Below, one piece after another: positions 1-10,395 of a stretch of 64,000 bases of DNA (positions within the stretch are counted from its first letter, which is position 1; the number at the start of each line of letters is the position of its first letter). Made by a program: the position numbers and the translations under genes. This DNA is from Chloroflexota bacterium (lineage in GTDB: Bacteria; Chloroflexota; Dehalococcoidia; Lucifugimonadales; Australimonadaceae), in contig JAPPHT010000030.1 in NCBI GenBank assembly GCA_028874795.1, positions 1 to 64,000 of the forward strand. The letters run 5' to 3'. The notes under the pieces were generated by a model that was not told where the DNA came from, ran no database searches, and worked only from the letters and a program-made list of their open reading frames with translations.

Positions 1-111
1 AGGCCTATTATTATCTTATTAGCTTTCTTGCGGCACCTCCAATACGGGTCAGCCGTTTTTATCACCCCGTTGCCCTGCTTGGAACTATATACGCCGGCGC
101 TTTAACGCGTA

Positions 112-137
112 AGGGGCGGCGCGCATGCGCCGCCCCT
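112..137 (-). terminator. Perfect 11-bp inverted repeat with GCAT loop, likely terminator of the RraA operon
   Basis: aggggcggcgc-gcat-gcgccgcccct read directly, 26 bp beyond the stop of the minus-strand gene at 164; T-tract weak. Confidence 0.6.
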
Positions 138-163
138 CTCAGCACCCATGTGATCGACACTGC

Positions 164-796
164 TTAGAAGCCGTACATGTCCACGGTGCGCTCGCCCTGG
201 TGCAGGCGGGAGATGGTGTTCGCCTCCTTCTCCTCGCGCGCCCGCGACTTCTCCAGCACCTCGCCGATGCGCTCCTGCGGCACGACGACGACACCGTCCC
301 GGTCGCCAACGACGAGGTCGCCCGGGTTCACCCATATCTCCCCGATGCGGATGGGGATGTTGATAGCGCCGTAGGCCTCCTTGTTCTTGGCAGTGCCCCG
401 GATGCAGAGCCCCGCAGAGAAGACGGGCATGCCCAGCTCTTCCAGGATGGAGCCGTCCCGCACACAGCCGTCGATGACGAGGCCTGCCATGCCGACCTGC
501 TGGGCGGCGTGGGTCATGATCTCACCCCAGTAGCCGGCCTCGTGGAAGCCGCCGGTGTCCACGACCATCACCTCTCCGGGCTGGGCGTGGTAGATGCCGC
601 GGTGCAGCCAGAGGTTGTCCTTCGGCGGCGAGAGCACGGTCATCGCCGCACCGCATACGTACCAGTCGTTGGACACGGGCTTGATGTAGGACGGCAGCGC
701 GCCGATCTGGCCTCCGGCCTCGTGCAGCGTCGCGGTCCCGATACCCCGGACAGCGTCGACGAGCGCAGCATCCGGGCGATCCGTAATCTCCGTCAT
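164..796 (-). CDS. RraA-family protein (HMG/CHA aldolase-like)
   Basis: 210 aa, 'VIDGCVRDGSILEELGMPVFSAGLCIRGT' typical of RraA/4-carboxy-4-hydroxy-2-oxoadipate aldolase family. Confidence 0.85.
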   Translation of the reverse strand: MTEITDRPDAALVDAVRGIGTATLHEAGGQIGALPSYIKPVSNDWYVCGAAMTVLSPPKDNLWLHRGIYHAQPGEVMVVDTGGFHEAGYWGEIMTHAAQQVGMAGLVIDGCVRDGSILEELGMPVFSAGLCIRGTAKNKEAYGAINIPIRIGEIWVNPGDLVVGDRDGVVVVPQERIGEVLEKSRAREEKEANTISRLHQGERTVDMYGF

Positions 797-807
797 TGCT
801 TCTCCTC

Positions 808-1464
808 CTATCGGGCGAGCATCTGCTCGTAGTTGATCCCCATCACTTCCACTACCGACTTGCCGTCCATGACGTCGCGGGCCATCGCCTGCTCGCGGGC
901 GACGATGCTCTCCGCCTCCGGAACGACCTCGGCGACGCGGTCCTGCGGCACGATTACGATGCCGCTGTTGTCGGCGATGACATAGTCGCCGGGCACGAGG
1001 CTGACGCCGCCTATCTCGATGGGCTCGTTCGTGGACTCCTCAACGATGCGGCCCCTCGCGGTGAGCGGCACGGCAGCCCGCGCGAACAGGGGCAGGCCCA
1101 GACCCTTCGCCTCGTCGACGTCGCGCGACGCTCCATCGACGATGACGCCCGCGACGCCGCGGGTCTTCGCCGCCGTGGACAGGATGCCGCCCCAGCCCGC
1201 CACGTCCGTCCTGCCCCGGTGGTCGCAGACGATGATATCGCCCGGGTCGGAGGCCTCGACTGCGGACGTGCCCAAGTGACGCGTCGTGGTCTCGTTGCCC
1301 TTCGTCTTCAGCTTGAAGGTGACGGCGCGCCCAGCTATCCGCTCGGTCTCGTACAGCGGCAGGATGCCGATGACGGTGCCCTTGATACCCAGCTTGTCCT
1401 GCGCGTCAGAGACGGCGCAGGTGTCGAGTTGGCGCAGCCGCTCTACCCACGTGTCAACTGCCAT
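808..1464 (-). CDS. RraA-family protein, second copy
   Basis: 218 aa, 'VIVDGASRDVDEAKGLGLPLFARAAVPLTARGRI'; adjacent paralogue. Confidence 0.85.
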   Translation of the reverse strand: MAVDTWVERLRQLDTCAVSDAQDKLGIKGTVIGILPLYETERIAGRAVTFKLKTKGNETTTRHLGTSAVEASDPGDIIVCDHRGRTDVAGWGGILSTAAKTRGVAGVIVDGASRDVDEAKGLGLPLFARAAVPLTARGRIVEESTNEPIEIGGVSLVPGDYVIADNSGIVIVPQDRVAEVVPEAESIVAREQAMARDVMDGKSVVEVMGINYEQMLAR

Positions 1465-1491
1465 CTCTTCCTCCCCACCCTGTCGCGGTGT

Positions 1492-1881
1492 CTATTCGCC
1501 GACGTACGCGGTGAACTGGATCTGCAACTGCATGGCGCCAGCCAGTCCATCGTTCTGGATGGTGTGGCGTGTGGGGCGGTTCTCCTCGTCCGGGAACATG
1601 GCGACCCACTGCTCGTTGATGAGCGGGCGGATGTCGCGGCTCTTCACGTAGATGTTCATGTGGGCGATGTCGTCGGTCGTGCCGCCGGCCGCGGTGACGA
1701 TGCGGCGGACGTGCTCGAACGCCCATTTCGCCTGCTCCGTCAGGTCTTCCGGGGTCTCGTTCGTGTCGGGGTTGAGGCCGCTGACGCCGCCGGACGTCAC
1801 GATGGGCCCGGTCTTCGTAGCCGGGGGAATGGGCTGGCCGGTGTGCCAGTTGCCGGGGATGTGAATCACCTTCCTCGCCAT
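1492..1881 (-). CDS. RidA/YjgF family protein
   Basis: 129 aa, 'GPIVTSGGVSGLNPDTNETPEDLTEQAKWAFEHVRRIVTAAGGTTDDIAHMNIYVK'. Confidence 0.85.
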   Translation of the reverse strand: MARKVIHIPGNWHTGQPIPPATKTGPIVTSGGVSGLNPDTNETPEDLTEQAKWAFEHVRRIVTAAGGTTDDIAHMNIYVKSRDIRPLINEQWVAMFPDEENRPTRHTIQNDGLAGAMQLQIQFTAYVGE

Positions 1882-2106
1882 GTTTCACCTCTGATCGAAA
1901 TGGGATCGCGTTGAACAGGCCGTGTGCTGCCGCACCAGCCGCGCGCCGCACGCGAGTATAGCAGGGAGGCGACCGGGGCGCGCCAGGCGACCGGGACAGC
2001 GGGACACGCAGTGAGAGAAGGCATCCTTGTTGGAGATGAGCGGGTTTGACTCCCCCGAAGCCTGAATATAGATTGCCGCCATCGTCCCACAGTTAGGAGC
2101 CGGCTC

Positions 2107-4479
2107 ATGGCACCTGATCAGACCGCCCTGGGGACCTTTCGCATCCTCGACCTGACACAGGGTCCGGGCCAGTACGCTACCCGCCTGCTCGCAGACCTCG
2201 GCGCGGACGTCGTGCGCATCGAGCCTCCCGACGGCGGCCCGGCGCGGCGTGCATCGCCGTTCGGAGGCGACCGGCCCGGGCCGGACCGCAGTCTCACGTT
2301 CCTGCATTTCAACTCCAACAAGCGCAGCGTTGTCCTCGACCTGGAAGAAGAGGGCGACCGCGCGAGCCTGCTCCAACTCGCATCCGGCTCGGACGCGGTG
2401 GTGGAAGACTTCCAGCCCGGCTACCTGGAAGAACTGGGCCTCGGCTACACACGGATGCAGCAGGTGAACCCGGCGATCGTCGTTACCTCGGTGACACCGT
2501 TCGGACAGGTGGGACCGCATGCGAAGATGCAAGGGAGCGACCTGGTAGCGCAGGCGGCGTCCGACTGGCTGTGGAACGTCGGCGAAGAAGGGGACCATCC
2601 CTGCGCCGCACCCGGAGACCCCAGTATGCACATCAGCGGAGTCCACGCGGCACTGGGCACACTCCTGGCCCTCTACACCCGCCGCCGGTCCGGAAGGGGC
2701 CAGCACGTTGACGTATCGACCCAAGAGGCTATGGCCGCCTCGGCGTCATCCTTCCCCATCGGACGGTTCTCGGCCGCCAACCAGATCATGCGACGCATGG
2801 GTTCCCACACCAATGCTGCAGGCGTCAACTGCTATCCCTGCTCGGACGGCTTCGCCCAGATGAACATCCACTTCGCGCAGCTGTGGGAGAAGCTCGTCGA
2901 CTGGATCGACCACCCCGTGCTCAAGGACCCTTACTGGCTCAGCACAGAGGCCCGCAGCGAGAGCGCAGAGGTGGCCGAGGAGATCATCAAGGAGTTCACC
3001 GCTTCTATGACTACGGAGGGGTTCGTGAGCGGAGGAAGGAGCCGGGGACTGCCGGTCGCTCCGGTGAACACGTTCTCCGACGTGCGGCGCAGCCCGGTCC
3101 TCCTGGAACGCAATTGGTTCAGGAACGTCGTCCACCCGGAGCTGGGCGAAGTCAACATGCCCGGGTTCCCCTGGACGATGGGCGCCACGCCGCCGCGGTA
3201 CCTCCGCTCCGCCCCGCTCACCGGCGAGCACACCGAGGAAGTGCTCCAGACGGCCGGGACCGATGGTCGGCGGGTGGCCGCAGGAGGCGCCCCGCAGCAG
3301 GGCCCTCCCCTGCAGGGCGTCCGCGTCATCGACCTCACGCGGGCATGGGCAGGCCCATTCTGCACTCGATTGCTTGCCGATTACGGGGCCGAGGTCATCA
3401 AGATAGAGTCCGGCAAGTTCGACACCCAGCGGGAAGGACGCGCCGGGATCTACACGGAACTCAACCGCAACAAGATGAGCATCACCATAGACCTTCACCA
3501 CCCGGAGGGGCAGGCGCTCGTCCGACGCCTGGCCGAGCAGAGCGACGTGCTCGTGAACAACTACCGCCCGGGAACGCTGGAACGGTTCAACCTGGGCTAC
3601 GAGGAGCTCCGCAAGGTCAACCCGGACATCATCGTCCTCAGCATGCCGGGCTACGGCAGCAGCGGCCCAGGTCGGCTGTACGCCTCCCACGGAGCGCAGC
3701 TGATGGCAGACTCCGGGATGTTCTACATCTGGGGTCAGCCCGACACGCCGGTGGAGCGTCGTGGACGGGCCGCCATCCCCGATTTCCTGGGAGGCGCGCA
3801 GGGTACGCTGGCCGTGACGGCCGCGCTCCTCGCCCGGGACGTCATCGGCGGCGGCCAGGAGATGGAGATCGCTCAACTCGAAGCGCTGGTGGCCGCGCTC
3901 GGCGTGGGGTTGCTGGACTCATCCGTCAACGGACGCGACTGGGAGCCAGCCGGCAACCGGAAGGCGGACGCGGCACCGTACGACGTGTACGCCTGCCGCG
4001 GCCGAGACGCCTACTGCGCCATCACGTGCGTCAACGAAGAGCAGTGGAAGGCGCTGTGCCGCGCCATGGGCCTGGCCCACCTGATGAACGACAGGCGCTT
4101 CGCGTCGCTGGCCGACCGCATCGAGAACGCCGCCGCGCTGGACGAGACCATCACGGCGTGGACCAAGGAGCTCACTCCGAAGCAGGTGATGTACCTGCTC
4201 CAGAAGGCAGGCGTGCCCGCGGCGGCGGTGCAGACGGGCGAGGACGTCTATTTCGACGTTCACCTTCGCGAACGAGGTTTCGTCGTGCCGGTCGACGACC
4301 CCGAATCAGGCCCGATGGACGTGACCGGCCTCTCGATCCACCTGTCGGAGACGCCGGGCCGGCAACAGATGGATGGGCGGCCCGTGTTCGGAGGAGCGAA
4401 CGACTACGTATTCGGCACACTGCTCGAGCTGTCTCCGGAAGAGCGGCGGCGACTCGAAGCGGCCGAGGCCATCGCCTGA
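2107..4479 (+). CDS. Fused two-domain CaiB/BaiF class III CoA-transferase
   Basis: 790 aa with two CaiB domains: 'FRILDLTQGPGQYATRLLADLGADVVRIEPP' and 'VRVIDLTRAWAGPFCTRLLADYGAEVIKIES'. Confidence 0.9.
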   Translation: MAPDQTALGTFRILDLTQGPGQYATRLLADLGADVVRIEPPDGGPARRASPFGGDRPGPDRSLTFLHFNSNKRSVVLDLEEEGDRASLLQLASGSDAVVEDFQPGYLEELGLGYTRMQQVNPAIVVTSVTPFGQVGPHAKMQGSDLVAQAASDWLWNVGEEGDHPCAAPGDPSMHISGVHAALGTLLALYTRRRSGRGQHVDVSTQEAMAASASSFPIGRFSAANQIMRRMGSHTNAAGVNCYPCSDGFAQMNIHFAQLWEKLVDWIDHPVLKDPYWLSTEARSESAEVAEEIIKEFTASMTTEGFVSGGRSRGLPVAPVNTFSDVRRSPVLLERNWFRNVVHPELGEVNMPGFPWTMGATPPRYLRSAPLTGEHTEEVLQTAGTDGRRVAAGGAPQQGPPLQGVRVIDLTRAWAGPFCTRLLADYGAEVIKIESGKFDTQREGRAGIYTELNRNKMSITIDLHHPEGQALVRRLAEQSDVLVNNYRPGTLERFNLGYEELRKVNPDIIVLSMPGYGSSGPGRLYASHGAQLMADSGMFYIWGQPDTPVERRGRAAIPDFLGGAQGTLAVTAALLARDVIGGGQEMEIAQLEALVAALGVGLLDSSVNGRDWEPAGNRKADAAPYDVYACRGRDAYCAITCVNEEQWKALCRAMGLAHLMNDRRFASLADRIENAAALDETITAWTKELTPKQVMYLLQKAGVPAAAVQTGEDVYFDVHLRERGFVVPVDDPESGPMDVTGLSIHLSETPGRQQMDGRPVFGGANDYVFGTLLELSPEERRRLEAAEAIA

Positions 4480-4543
4480 GCCTCCGCGCAGGCCGGGGAG
4501 CGCCCGGACGGAGCGGTGAAGCAACAGGTCGGCAAGGCCCCGT

Positions 4544-4915
4544 TCAATCCGCCTTCTGCGCGCGGCTCGGCCCGACGCGAACGTCCGTCACGTTGGGGTC
4601 GCTCGCCGCTACGTGCAGTATCCGCAGCGGCTCCTCACCGGAACTAGCGAACCAGTACTTGAACCCGTGTGGCATGACGACGCCCTCGTCCCTGCCGAGT
4701 TCCGCCAGTACGACGTCGCCCTCACCGTAAAAGGTGACTCTGCCTTCCAGCACCAGGAAGAAGCCGTCGCTGGAAGTATGGCTGTGCAGCCTGTTCTCTC
4801 CGCCCTCCTTCACCAACTGCATGTCCGCCGCCAGGCGGTCGGTTTTGCAGAGCACGGTGAGGTTCTTCGACCGGTCATTCTGCGGCACCTCGTAGCGGAA
4901 GACCTGGGGTTCCAC
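4544..4915 (-). CDS. Small cupin-domain protein
   Basis: 123 aa, 'GGENRLHSHTSSDGFFLVLEGRVTFYG' cupin motif. Confidence 0.75.
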   Translation of the reverse strand: MEPQVFRYEVPQNDRSKNLTVLCKTDRLAADMQLVKEGGENRLHSHTSSDGFFLVLEGRVTFYGEGDVVLAELGRDEGVVMPHGFKYWFASSGEEPLRILHVAASDPNVTDVRVGPSRAQKAD

Positions 4916-4932
4916 GAAACCACCTCCTCGAA

Positions 4933-5850
4933 CTAGGGTATGTCAACGTCATCCAGGAAGGCGCGCACGGCCTGCTCGAACGCCACCGGGTTGTCGCCGG
5001 GAACTCGATGGCCCGCGTTGGGGACTTCCACGAGCCGGCTGTTGCCGTTGCGCTCCAGCATCCGCTCCGCAACCTCGCTGCTCAGCACGTCGCTCTGTTC
5101 GCCGCGGACGATGAGCGTGGGGCAGGAGATGCGCTCCCAGAGCTCCCAACGGGACGCGGAGTCTTCCTGCGTGCTCTGCCTCCGGGCACGGCGTGCCGGG
5201 TCCCTGAGGACGGGGTCGTACTTCCACGTCCATCTCCCGTCGGGGCGCTGCATGAGGCTGTGCCGCAGGCTGCTCCTTATCTGCCACTCCGGACGGAAGG
5301 GGCTGTATCCGATGACGCGCTGCACAAACTCCTCGTAGGTGTCCAGGACGTCTCTCTGCGTGACGAAGTTATCGACCGCTCGCCCACCGCCGCGGGCCGG
5401 CTCCGGCCCGACGTCAACCACGACCAGCGCCTTGACCCTGTCAGGGTGCGTAGCCGCGTAGGCCACGGAGTTGCTGCCTCCCATCGACAGGCCGACGAGG
5501 ACGAGTTTCTCCATGCCCAGGTGGTCCACGAAGTTCCCCACGTCTCTGACGTAGGACGTACGGTCGTACTCCCCGTTCGGCGCCCACGCGCTGTCGCCGT
5601 GGCCGCGCTGGTCCAGTGCGATAACGCGATATCGCGTGCACAGCGCCAGGGCGGTGAAGTCCCACATGTGAGCGTTCTGGGCAGCGCCGTGCAGGCACAG
5701 CAGCCAGGGCCTGTCTTCACTCCCCCAATCCAGGTAGTGGAGTCGGATGCCGACATCAGCGTAGCGGCTGACAGGCAAGCGGCGGTCTGCGATGGTGACT
5801 CCCGTAGTGGCGGCCGCTTCATGCAGCGACAGTTCGTTGCGCGTCGTCAA
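4933..5850 (-). CDS. Alpha/beta hydrolase
   Basis: 305 aa, 'LVGLSMGGSNSVAYAA' nucleophile elbow, 'LDQRGHGDS', C-terminal 'NAGHRVPGDNP'. Confidence 0.9.
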   Translation of the reverse strand: MTTRNELSLHEAAATTGVTIADRRLPVSRYADVGIRLHYLDWGSEDRPWLLCLHGAAQNAHMWDFTALALCTRYRVIALDQRGHGDSAWAPNGEYDRTSYVRDVGNFVDHLGMEKLVLVGLSMGGSNSVAYAATHPDRVKALVVVDVGPEPARGGGRAVDNFVTQRDVLDTYEEFVQRVIGYSPFRPEWQIRSSLRHSLMQRPDGRWTWKYDPVLRDPARRARRQSTQEDSASRWELWERISCPTLIVRGEQSDVLSSEVAERMLERNGNSRLVEVPNAGHRVPGDNPVAFEQAVRAFLDDVDIP

Positions 5851-5892
5851 GATTGCACCCCCGGCTGCTTCCGGCCTCGTGCTGCTCCGGCC

Positions 5893-6666
5893 TCAGCGTC
5901 CCTTGAAATCCGGCTTTCGCTTCTCTGCGAACGCACGCAGGCCTTCCTGCGCGTCTTCCGTCTCGCGGCCGATGTAGCCAAGCAGCTCCGACATGCGGAC
6001 CGCGTCTCTGAACGCCATCTCGCGCGATCTGTAGACGATCTCCTTGACCGCCTTCACGGCGAGGGGAGGACTGGCCGCGATACGGTTGGCGAGATCGAAC
6101 GCCGCATCCAGCAATCCGTCCTGCGGCACGACCCGGTTGACGAGACCCCACTGCAGGGCCTGGTCAGCCTTGACGCGGTCGCCCGTGAGGAGCATCTCCA
6201 ACGCCGCGCCCAGCGGAATGAGGTTGGGGAGGCGCTGGGGAGCGCCCATGCCCGGAGGGAACCCGTACTTGATCTCAGGGATGCCGAACTCCGCGTTGTC
6301 GGAAGCGATGCGTATGTCACAGGCGAGCGCCAGCATGCAGCCGGCTCCGATCGCATAGCCGTTGACAGCGGCTATGATGGGCTTTCGGAGCTCCAGGCCA
6401 TTGATGATGGTAAGAGGGCTCGGGTCCCAGACGGAGGCAGGCCCCCCTACCCGGCCGGACCGGGCGGCGCTCTTGAGGTTGCCCCCCGCGGAGAAGGCCC
6501 TCTCCCCGGCGCCCGTGATGATCGCGCAACGGAGCTCGTCGTCTGCCGCGTACTCAGCCAGGCGGTCGTAGAGCAGGTCCGTGGTCATGCCGAGGTTGAG
6601 GTCGTCGTCCCCCTCCATGGTGATGAGCACCACGTGCCCATGCTTCTCGTAATGGATCTCTGCCAT
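5893..6666 (-). CDS. Enoyl-CoA hydratase/isomerase
   Basis: 257 aa crotonase fold: 'RAFSAGGNLK', 'KPIIAAVNGYAIGAGCMLALACDIRIAS'. Confidence 0.92.
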   Translation of the reverse strand: MAEIHYEKHGHVVLITMEGDDDLNLGMTTDLLYDRLAEYAADDELRCAIITGAGERAFSAGGNLKSAARSGRVGGPASVWDPSPLTIINGLELRKPIIAAVNGYAIGAGCMLALACDIRIASDNAEFGIPEIKYGFPPGMGAPQRLPNLIPLGAALEMLLTGDRVKADQALQWGLVNRVVPQDGLLDAAFDLANRIAASPPLAVKAVKEIVYRSREMAFRDAVRMSELLGYIGRETEDAQEGLRAFAEKRKPDFKGR

Positions 6667-6707
6667 TCAGGCACCTGCCTTCGTCGTGTTCGCTGTACGC
6701 GCCGAGA

Positions 6708-7868
6708 CTACACCACACCACCGGCACGAAGCTCTTCGATCTCGCCGGGTGAGTAGCCAAGGCCGGCCAGGACCTGGTCAGTATGCTCCCCCAACAGGGG
6801 CGGCGGCTGATGGTCCACCGGGTCCACACCGGACATGGTGAAGGGAGGGGCGAACGAGAGCACAGGTCCCCTCTCCGGGTGGTTGACCCTGACGAACATG
6901 TTGTTCTCCACCATCTGGGGTTCGTAGAAGACCTGATCGCGCTCGAGCACCGGCGCCACGGGGACGTCCGCCTCGTCCAGCAACCGCAGCCATTCTTTGG
7001 AGGGCCTGGTCTCGAAGACGGCCTCGATCACGGGGTAGACCTCCTCGCGGAAGTCCCGTGGTCCATTGTTGGGCAACTTCGCGCGGGGGTCTTCAGCGAT
7101 GTGCGGCACCTCGAGCACCATGCACAGCCGGTGGAACTGGGCCGGCCGGAGCGCCGTCACGTTGAGGTACACGTCGTCAGCACACCGGTAGATCCCGTAG
7201 GCAGGCATATCCAAGTCGCGAAGGGGCTCCTCCGAGTTCTCGAACTTGACGAGGTTGGTCATCTGCATGGCGATCGCGGCGTGAAGGAGCGAGGTCTCGA
7301 CCAGTTGCCCACGGCCGGTCCTCTCGCGTTGGAGGAGCGCCAGCGTTATGCCATAGCTCAGCAGCATCGGTATCGACGGGTCGGAGAGGAAGATGCCGGT
7401 ACTCACCGGCACGCCGTTCTCCCAGCGCCGGTACTGGGCCCCTGAGAAGCCCTGGGTAAGCCGGTCGTAGCCCGCCTTTCCAGCGTAGGGGCCCTTGCTC
7501 CCGTACGCACTGATGGATGCGTAGACCAGGCGGGGGTTGATCTCCTGCAGCGATCCGTAGTCGACGCCGAGCTTCCGCGCAGCGGCGAGACGCATGTTCC
7601 CGATCAGGACGTCGGAGGACTCGGCGAGGCGCTTGAAGACCTCCCTGCCCTCCGGCGTGGCCAGGTTCAACGTCATGCTCTGCTTGTTCCGGTTCTGCAC
7701 AACATAGCCGGAGCCGGCGTCAGCAGCCGGGTCGGCGGAGTTCGCATGAGGGGGAGGTTCCACCCTGATGACCTCGGCGCCCTGGTCGGCCAAGTACACC
7801 GCGGTGCCGGGACCGGCTATGCCCGTCGTGAGATCGATGACCCTTATCCCATCGAGTGCGTGAGGCAT
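6708..7868 (-). CDS. CaiB/BaiF CoA-transferase
   Basis: 'ALDGIRVIDLTTGIAGPGTAVYLADQGAEVIRVEPP'; start placed at the ATG preceded by AGGGAGGG. Confidence 0.92.
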   Translation of the reverse strand: MPHALDGIRVIDLTTGIAGPGTAVYLADQGAEVIRVEPPPHANSADPAADAGSGYVVQNRNKQSMTLNLATPEGREVFKRLAESSDVLIGNMRLAAARKLGVDYGSLQEINPRLVYASISAYGSKGPYAGKAGYDRLTQGFSGAQYRRWENGVPVSTGIFLSDPSIPMLLSYGITLALLQRERTGRGQLVETSLLHAAIAMQMTNLVKFENSEEPLRDLDMPAYGIYRCADDVYLNVTALRPAQFHRLCMVLEVPHIAEDPRAKLPNNGPRDFREEVYPVIEAVFETRPSKEWLRLLDEADVPVAPVLERDQVFYEPQMVENNMFVRVNHPERGPVLSFAPPFTMSGVDPVDHQPPPLLGEHTDQVLAGLGYSPGEIEELRAGGVV

Positions 7869-8034
7869 CGTCCCTCCCTGTCCGCACGGCGCCCGGCGCA
7901 GCCTGGTCCTTCCCACCCACCCGCCCGGCACGTCGTTGGGGGCATCCCCACACCCCCGGCAGAGGAGGTCCCTCTCCGCACTCCCGTTCGGATGGATACG
8001 CCGGGAACCGTGTACATGGGTTGCCTACTGATCC

Positions 8035-9159
8035 TTACATCCCGTAGAGCCGCTTCGCATTGTCACAGAGGATCTTGTCGACCGCCTGCTGCGACAGCTC
8101 CCCCGCGTCGACCCGCGCCCGGAGCGCCTCCTGGAAGTTCCGCTCCTGGGACTGGTCCGCATGTGTGTAGTCAGAGCCCACCACGATGTTGTCCTCGCCT
8201 GCGAACCTGAGGATGTAGGGCAGGTCTTCGTCTACCAGGCAGGTGACGAAGATGTTCAACTCGCGCAGCGTATCGTGCAGCGTGTCGAACCCGTCCGGCA
8301 GGTCGGCGTACGTGAGCGTCTTCGACGACGGTCCCAGTGAACCCGGATGGTCCATGCGCCGCCTTATCTGGTAGAGCTCGTGCGGTATCCAGCCCGACGC
8401 GGCTTCGATGAACCCCCAGCGGATGTCCGGGTACCGGTGAGGGAGCTTGCTCAACACGAGTGACGAAAACGTCTCGGGCAGGTAGGCGAAGGGCACCCGC
8501 GGGCCCCGGAGGTCGCCGTCCGTCCGGTTCTCACGGATGTTGGGGATCCCGCTGCCGATGTGCATACACACCGCCATCTCCAGTTCGTTCGCGACTTCCC
8601 ACAGCGGATCGAAGTACTCGTCCGTGAAGTTGTGGTCGGCTTCTCTGTTGCCCTTCTTGAAGACGCCCACCGCTCCGTTCTCCCTGGCCCACCGCACCTC
8701 CTTGATCGCCTCGTCCATGTCCATGAGCGGAGGCAGGCACAACCACGCCAGCCGACCGTTCGACTCCGCACACCTGTCCCCCAGCCACCGGTTGTAGGCG
8801 CGCTTGAGGGCCACGTCGCCCTCAGCCTTTGTGGTGGGCTGAACGAGGAAGAGCGTAGGGTAGATGACCTGGGCGCGGACGTTGAGCTCGTCCATGTCCC
8901 GCAGCCGCGCTCCCACGTCGAGCAGCTCACGCGTTTCGACGGTGGTCATCGTCCTGGCGTCTTCCCGGTGCAGCCGCGGCTGGCGGTCGCCGTCGATGAC
9001 CCAGAACCGCTGGGTGGCCCTATTGGGACTGGGATTACTGGGGTAGCCGACGACGGGCTTGAACCGGGCCTCGCTCGAGGCCATGTATTCCCACGTGTCC
9101 TCGGTCTCGTCGATGTGGGTATCAGCATCTATCGTCGTGAGCATCGTTGCCGTAGCCAT
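8035..9159 (-). CDS. Amidohydrolase family (amidohydrolase_2)
   Basis: 374 aa, 'IDADTHIDETEDTWEYM', 'ENIVVGSDYTHAD'. Confidence 0.85.
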   Translation of the reverse strand: MATATMLTTIDADTHIDETEDTWEYMASSEARFKPVVGYPSNPSPNRATQRFWVIDGDRQPRLHREDARTMTTVETRELLDVGARLRDMDELNVRAQVIYPTLFLVQPTTKAEGDVALKRAYNRWLGDRCAESNGRLAWLCLPPLMDMDEAIKEVRWARENGAVGVFKKGNREADHNFTDEYFDPLWEVANELEMAVCMHIGSGIPNIRENRTDGDLRGPRVPFAYLPETFSSLVLSKLPHRYPDIRWGFIEAASGWIPHELYQIRRRMDHPGSLGPSSKTLTYADLPDGFDTLHDTLRELNIFVTCLVDEDLPYILRFAGEDNIVVGSDYTHADQSQERNFQEALRARVDAGELSQQAVDKILCDNAKRLYGM

Positions 9160-9171
9160 CGGTCGTCCTCC

Positions 9172-10395
9172 TCACGCCGCCGTATGCGGTTCCCAGTGGT
9201 TCACGCGGACGACGCCATCCGCTTCCAACCTCTCGATCCCGGCATTGTCGTACCCGATACCCCGCAGCACCTCCCCGGTGTGCTCTCCGAGCAGCGGGGC
9301 GAAGTGACGGAACTGCACCGGTGTGTCCGAGAAGTGGAACGGGGTGGCCAGTTGCCTCACCTTCCCTTCCAGCGGGTGGTCCAGCTCCCACACCATCCCC
9401 CGCTCACCGGCATACCTGCCCTCCAACACCTCGTTCAGCTCGAGGACCGGCACGACAGCGATCTCCTCCGGGATCAGGGCCATCCACTCGTCCCGGGTCC
9501 TGGTAAGCATATGCTCCCTGACCTTGCGTATCGAGTCAGCGTCGCGGTCGGGGCGGGTCTCCCGCATCTCCGGAAGACCAACGGCGTCGCAGAAGGGGGC
9601 CCAGAAGTGGTTCTGGTAGGCAGCCGCGTTGCTGATGTACTTGCCGTCCTTGCAACGCAGGTTCCCGATGCTGGGCCAGCCGCGGTGGCGGTACGACTGC
9701 TCGCGGAAGTAGCCGGGCGCGGCGCCGTTAAGGATCGCGGTCCCGCCCTCCACGAGCGCTATGTCCACCTGTTGGCCCTTGCCCGTCCGTTCACGAGCCA
9801 TGAGGGCCGCCTGGATCGATATGACGGCAAGGGCGGCCGAGTAGCTGTCCACCGGGGTGAAGAGCATGTCGGCGGGCTCCGCGTCCTGGCCCGTAGTCAT
9901 GGCGGTGAAGCCGGAGTAACCCTGGGAGTTGCGCTCGTTGCCCGGCCAGTGAGAGTAGCTGTTGCCGAAGCCCCACCCGCTCAGCGTGGCGTAGATCAGC
10001 CTGGGGTTGATCGCGCTCAGCGTCTCGTAGTCCGCGCCGAGGCGCTTGTAGACGGGCAGGCGGAAGGAGCCGAAGAACACGTCAGTTTCCTCGATGAGCC
10101 TGTGGAGCACCGCCTGCCCTTCCGGTTTCTGGAGATTGATGGCGATGCTCCGCTTGTTGCGATGCATGTGGTCCCAGGCGTTGCTGCGGAACTCCTCCTC
10201 GGCAACCTTCGGATCGATGCCGATCCGTTCGCGCGACTCGCGAGCTGCGGCCTGGTTCCTGTAGGCGCTCCGGTCCGCGACATCCTCCACCTTGAGGACG
10301 TCCATCCCCATGTCCGCGAGCATCCAGGTGGCCGTCGGCCCGGGGACCAGGCGAGTGACGTCGATCATGCGATACCCTTCGAGAGGCAGTGTCAT
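9172..10395 (-). CDS. CaiB/BaiF CoA-transferase
   Basis: 'GYRMIDVTRLVPGPTATWMLADMGMDVLKVED', 'ARERTGKGQQVDIALVE'. Confidence 0.92.
   Translation of the reverse strand: MTLPLEGYRMIDVTRLVPGPTATWMLADMGMDVLKVEDVADRSAYRNQAAARESRERIGIDPKVAEEEFRSNAWDHMHRNKRSIAINLQKPEGQAVLHRLIEETDVFFGSFRLPVYKRLGADYETLSAINPRLIYATLSGWGFGNSYSHWPGNERNSQGYSGFTAMTTGQDAEPADMLFTPVDSYSAALAVISIQAALMARERTGKGQQVDIALVEGGTAILNGAAPGYFREQSYRHRGWPSIGNLRCKDGKYISNAAAYQNHFWAPFCDAVGLPEMRETRPDRDADSIRKVREHMLTRTRDEWMALIPEEIAVVPVLELNEVLEGRYAGERGMVWELDHPLEGKVRQLATPFHFSDTPVQFRHFAPLLGEHTGEVLRGIGYDNAGIERLEADGVVRVNHWEPHTAA

Noticed and set aside
2883-4730. 615-aa plus-strand ORF overlapping the CoA-transferase fusion
   Set aside because: Out-of-frame, Arg/Pro/Gly-rich translation with no domain signature; shadow ORF of 2107-4479.
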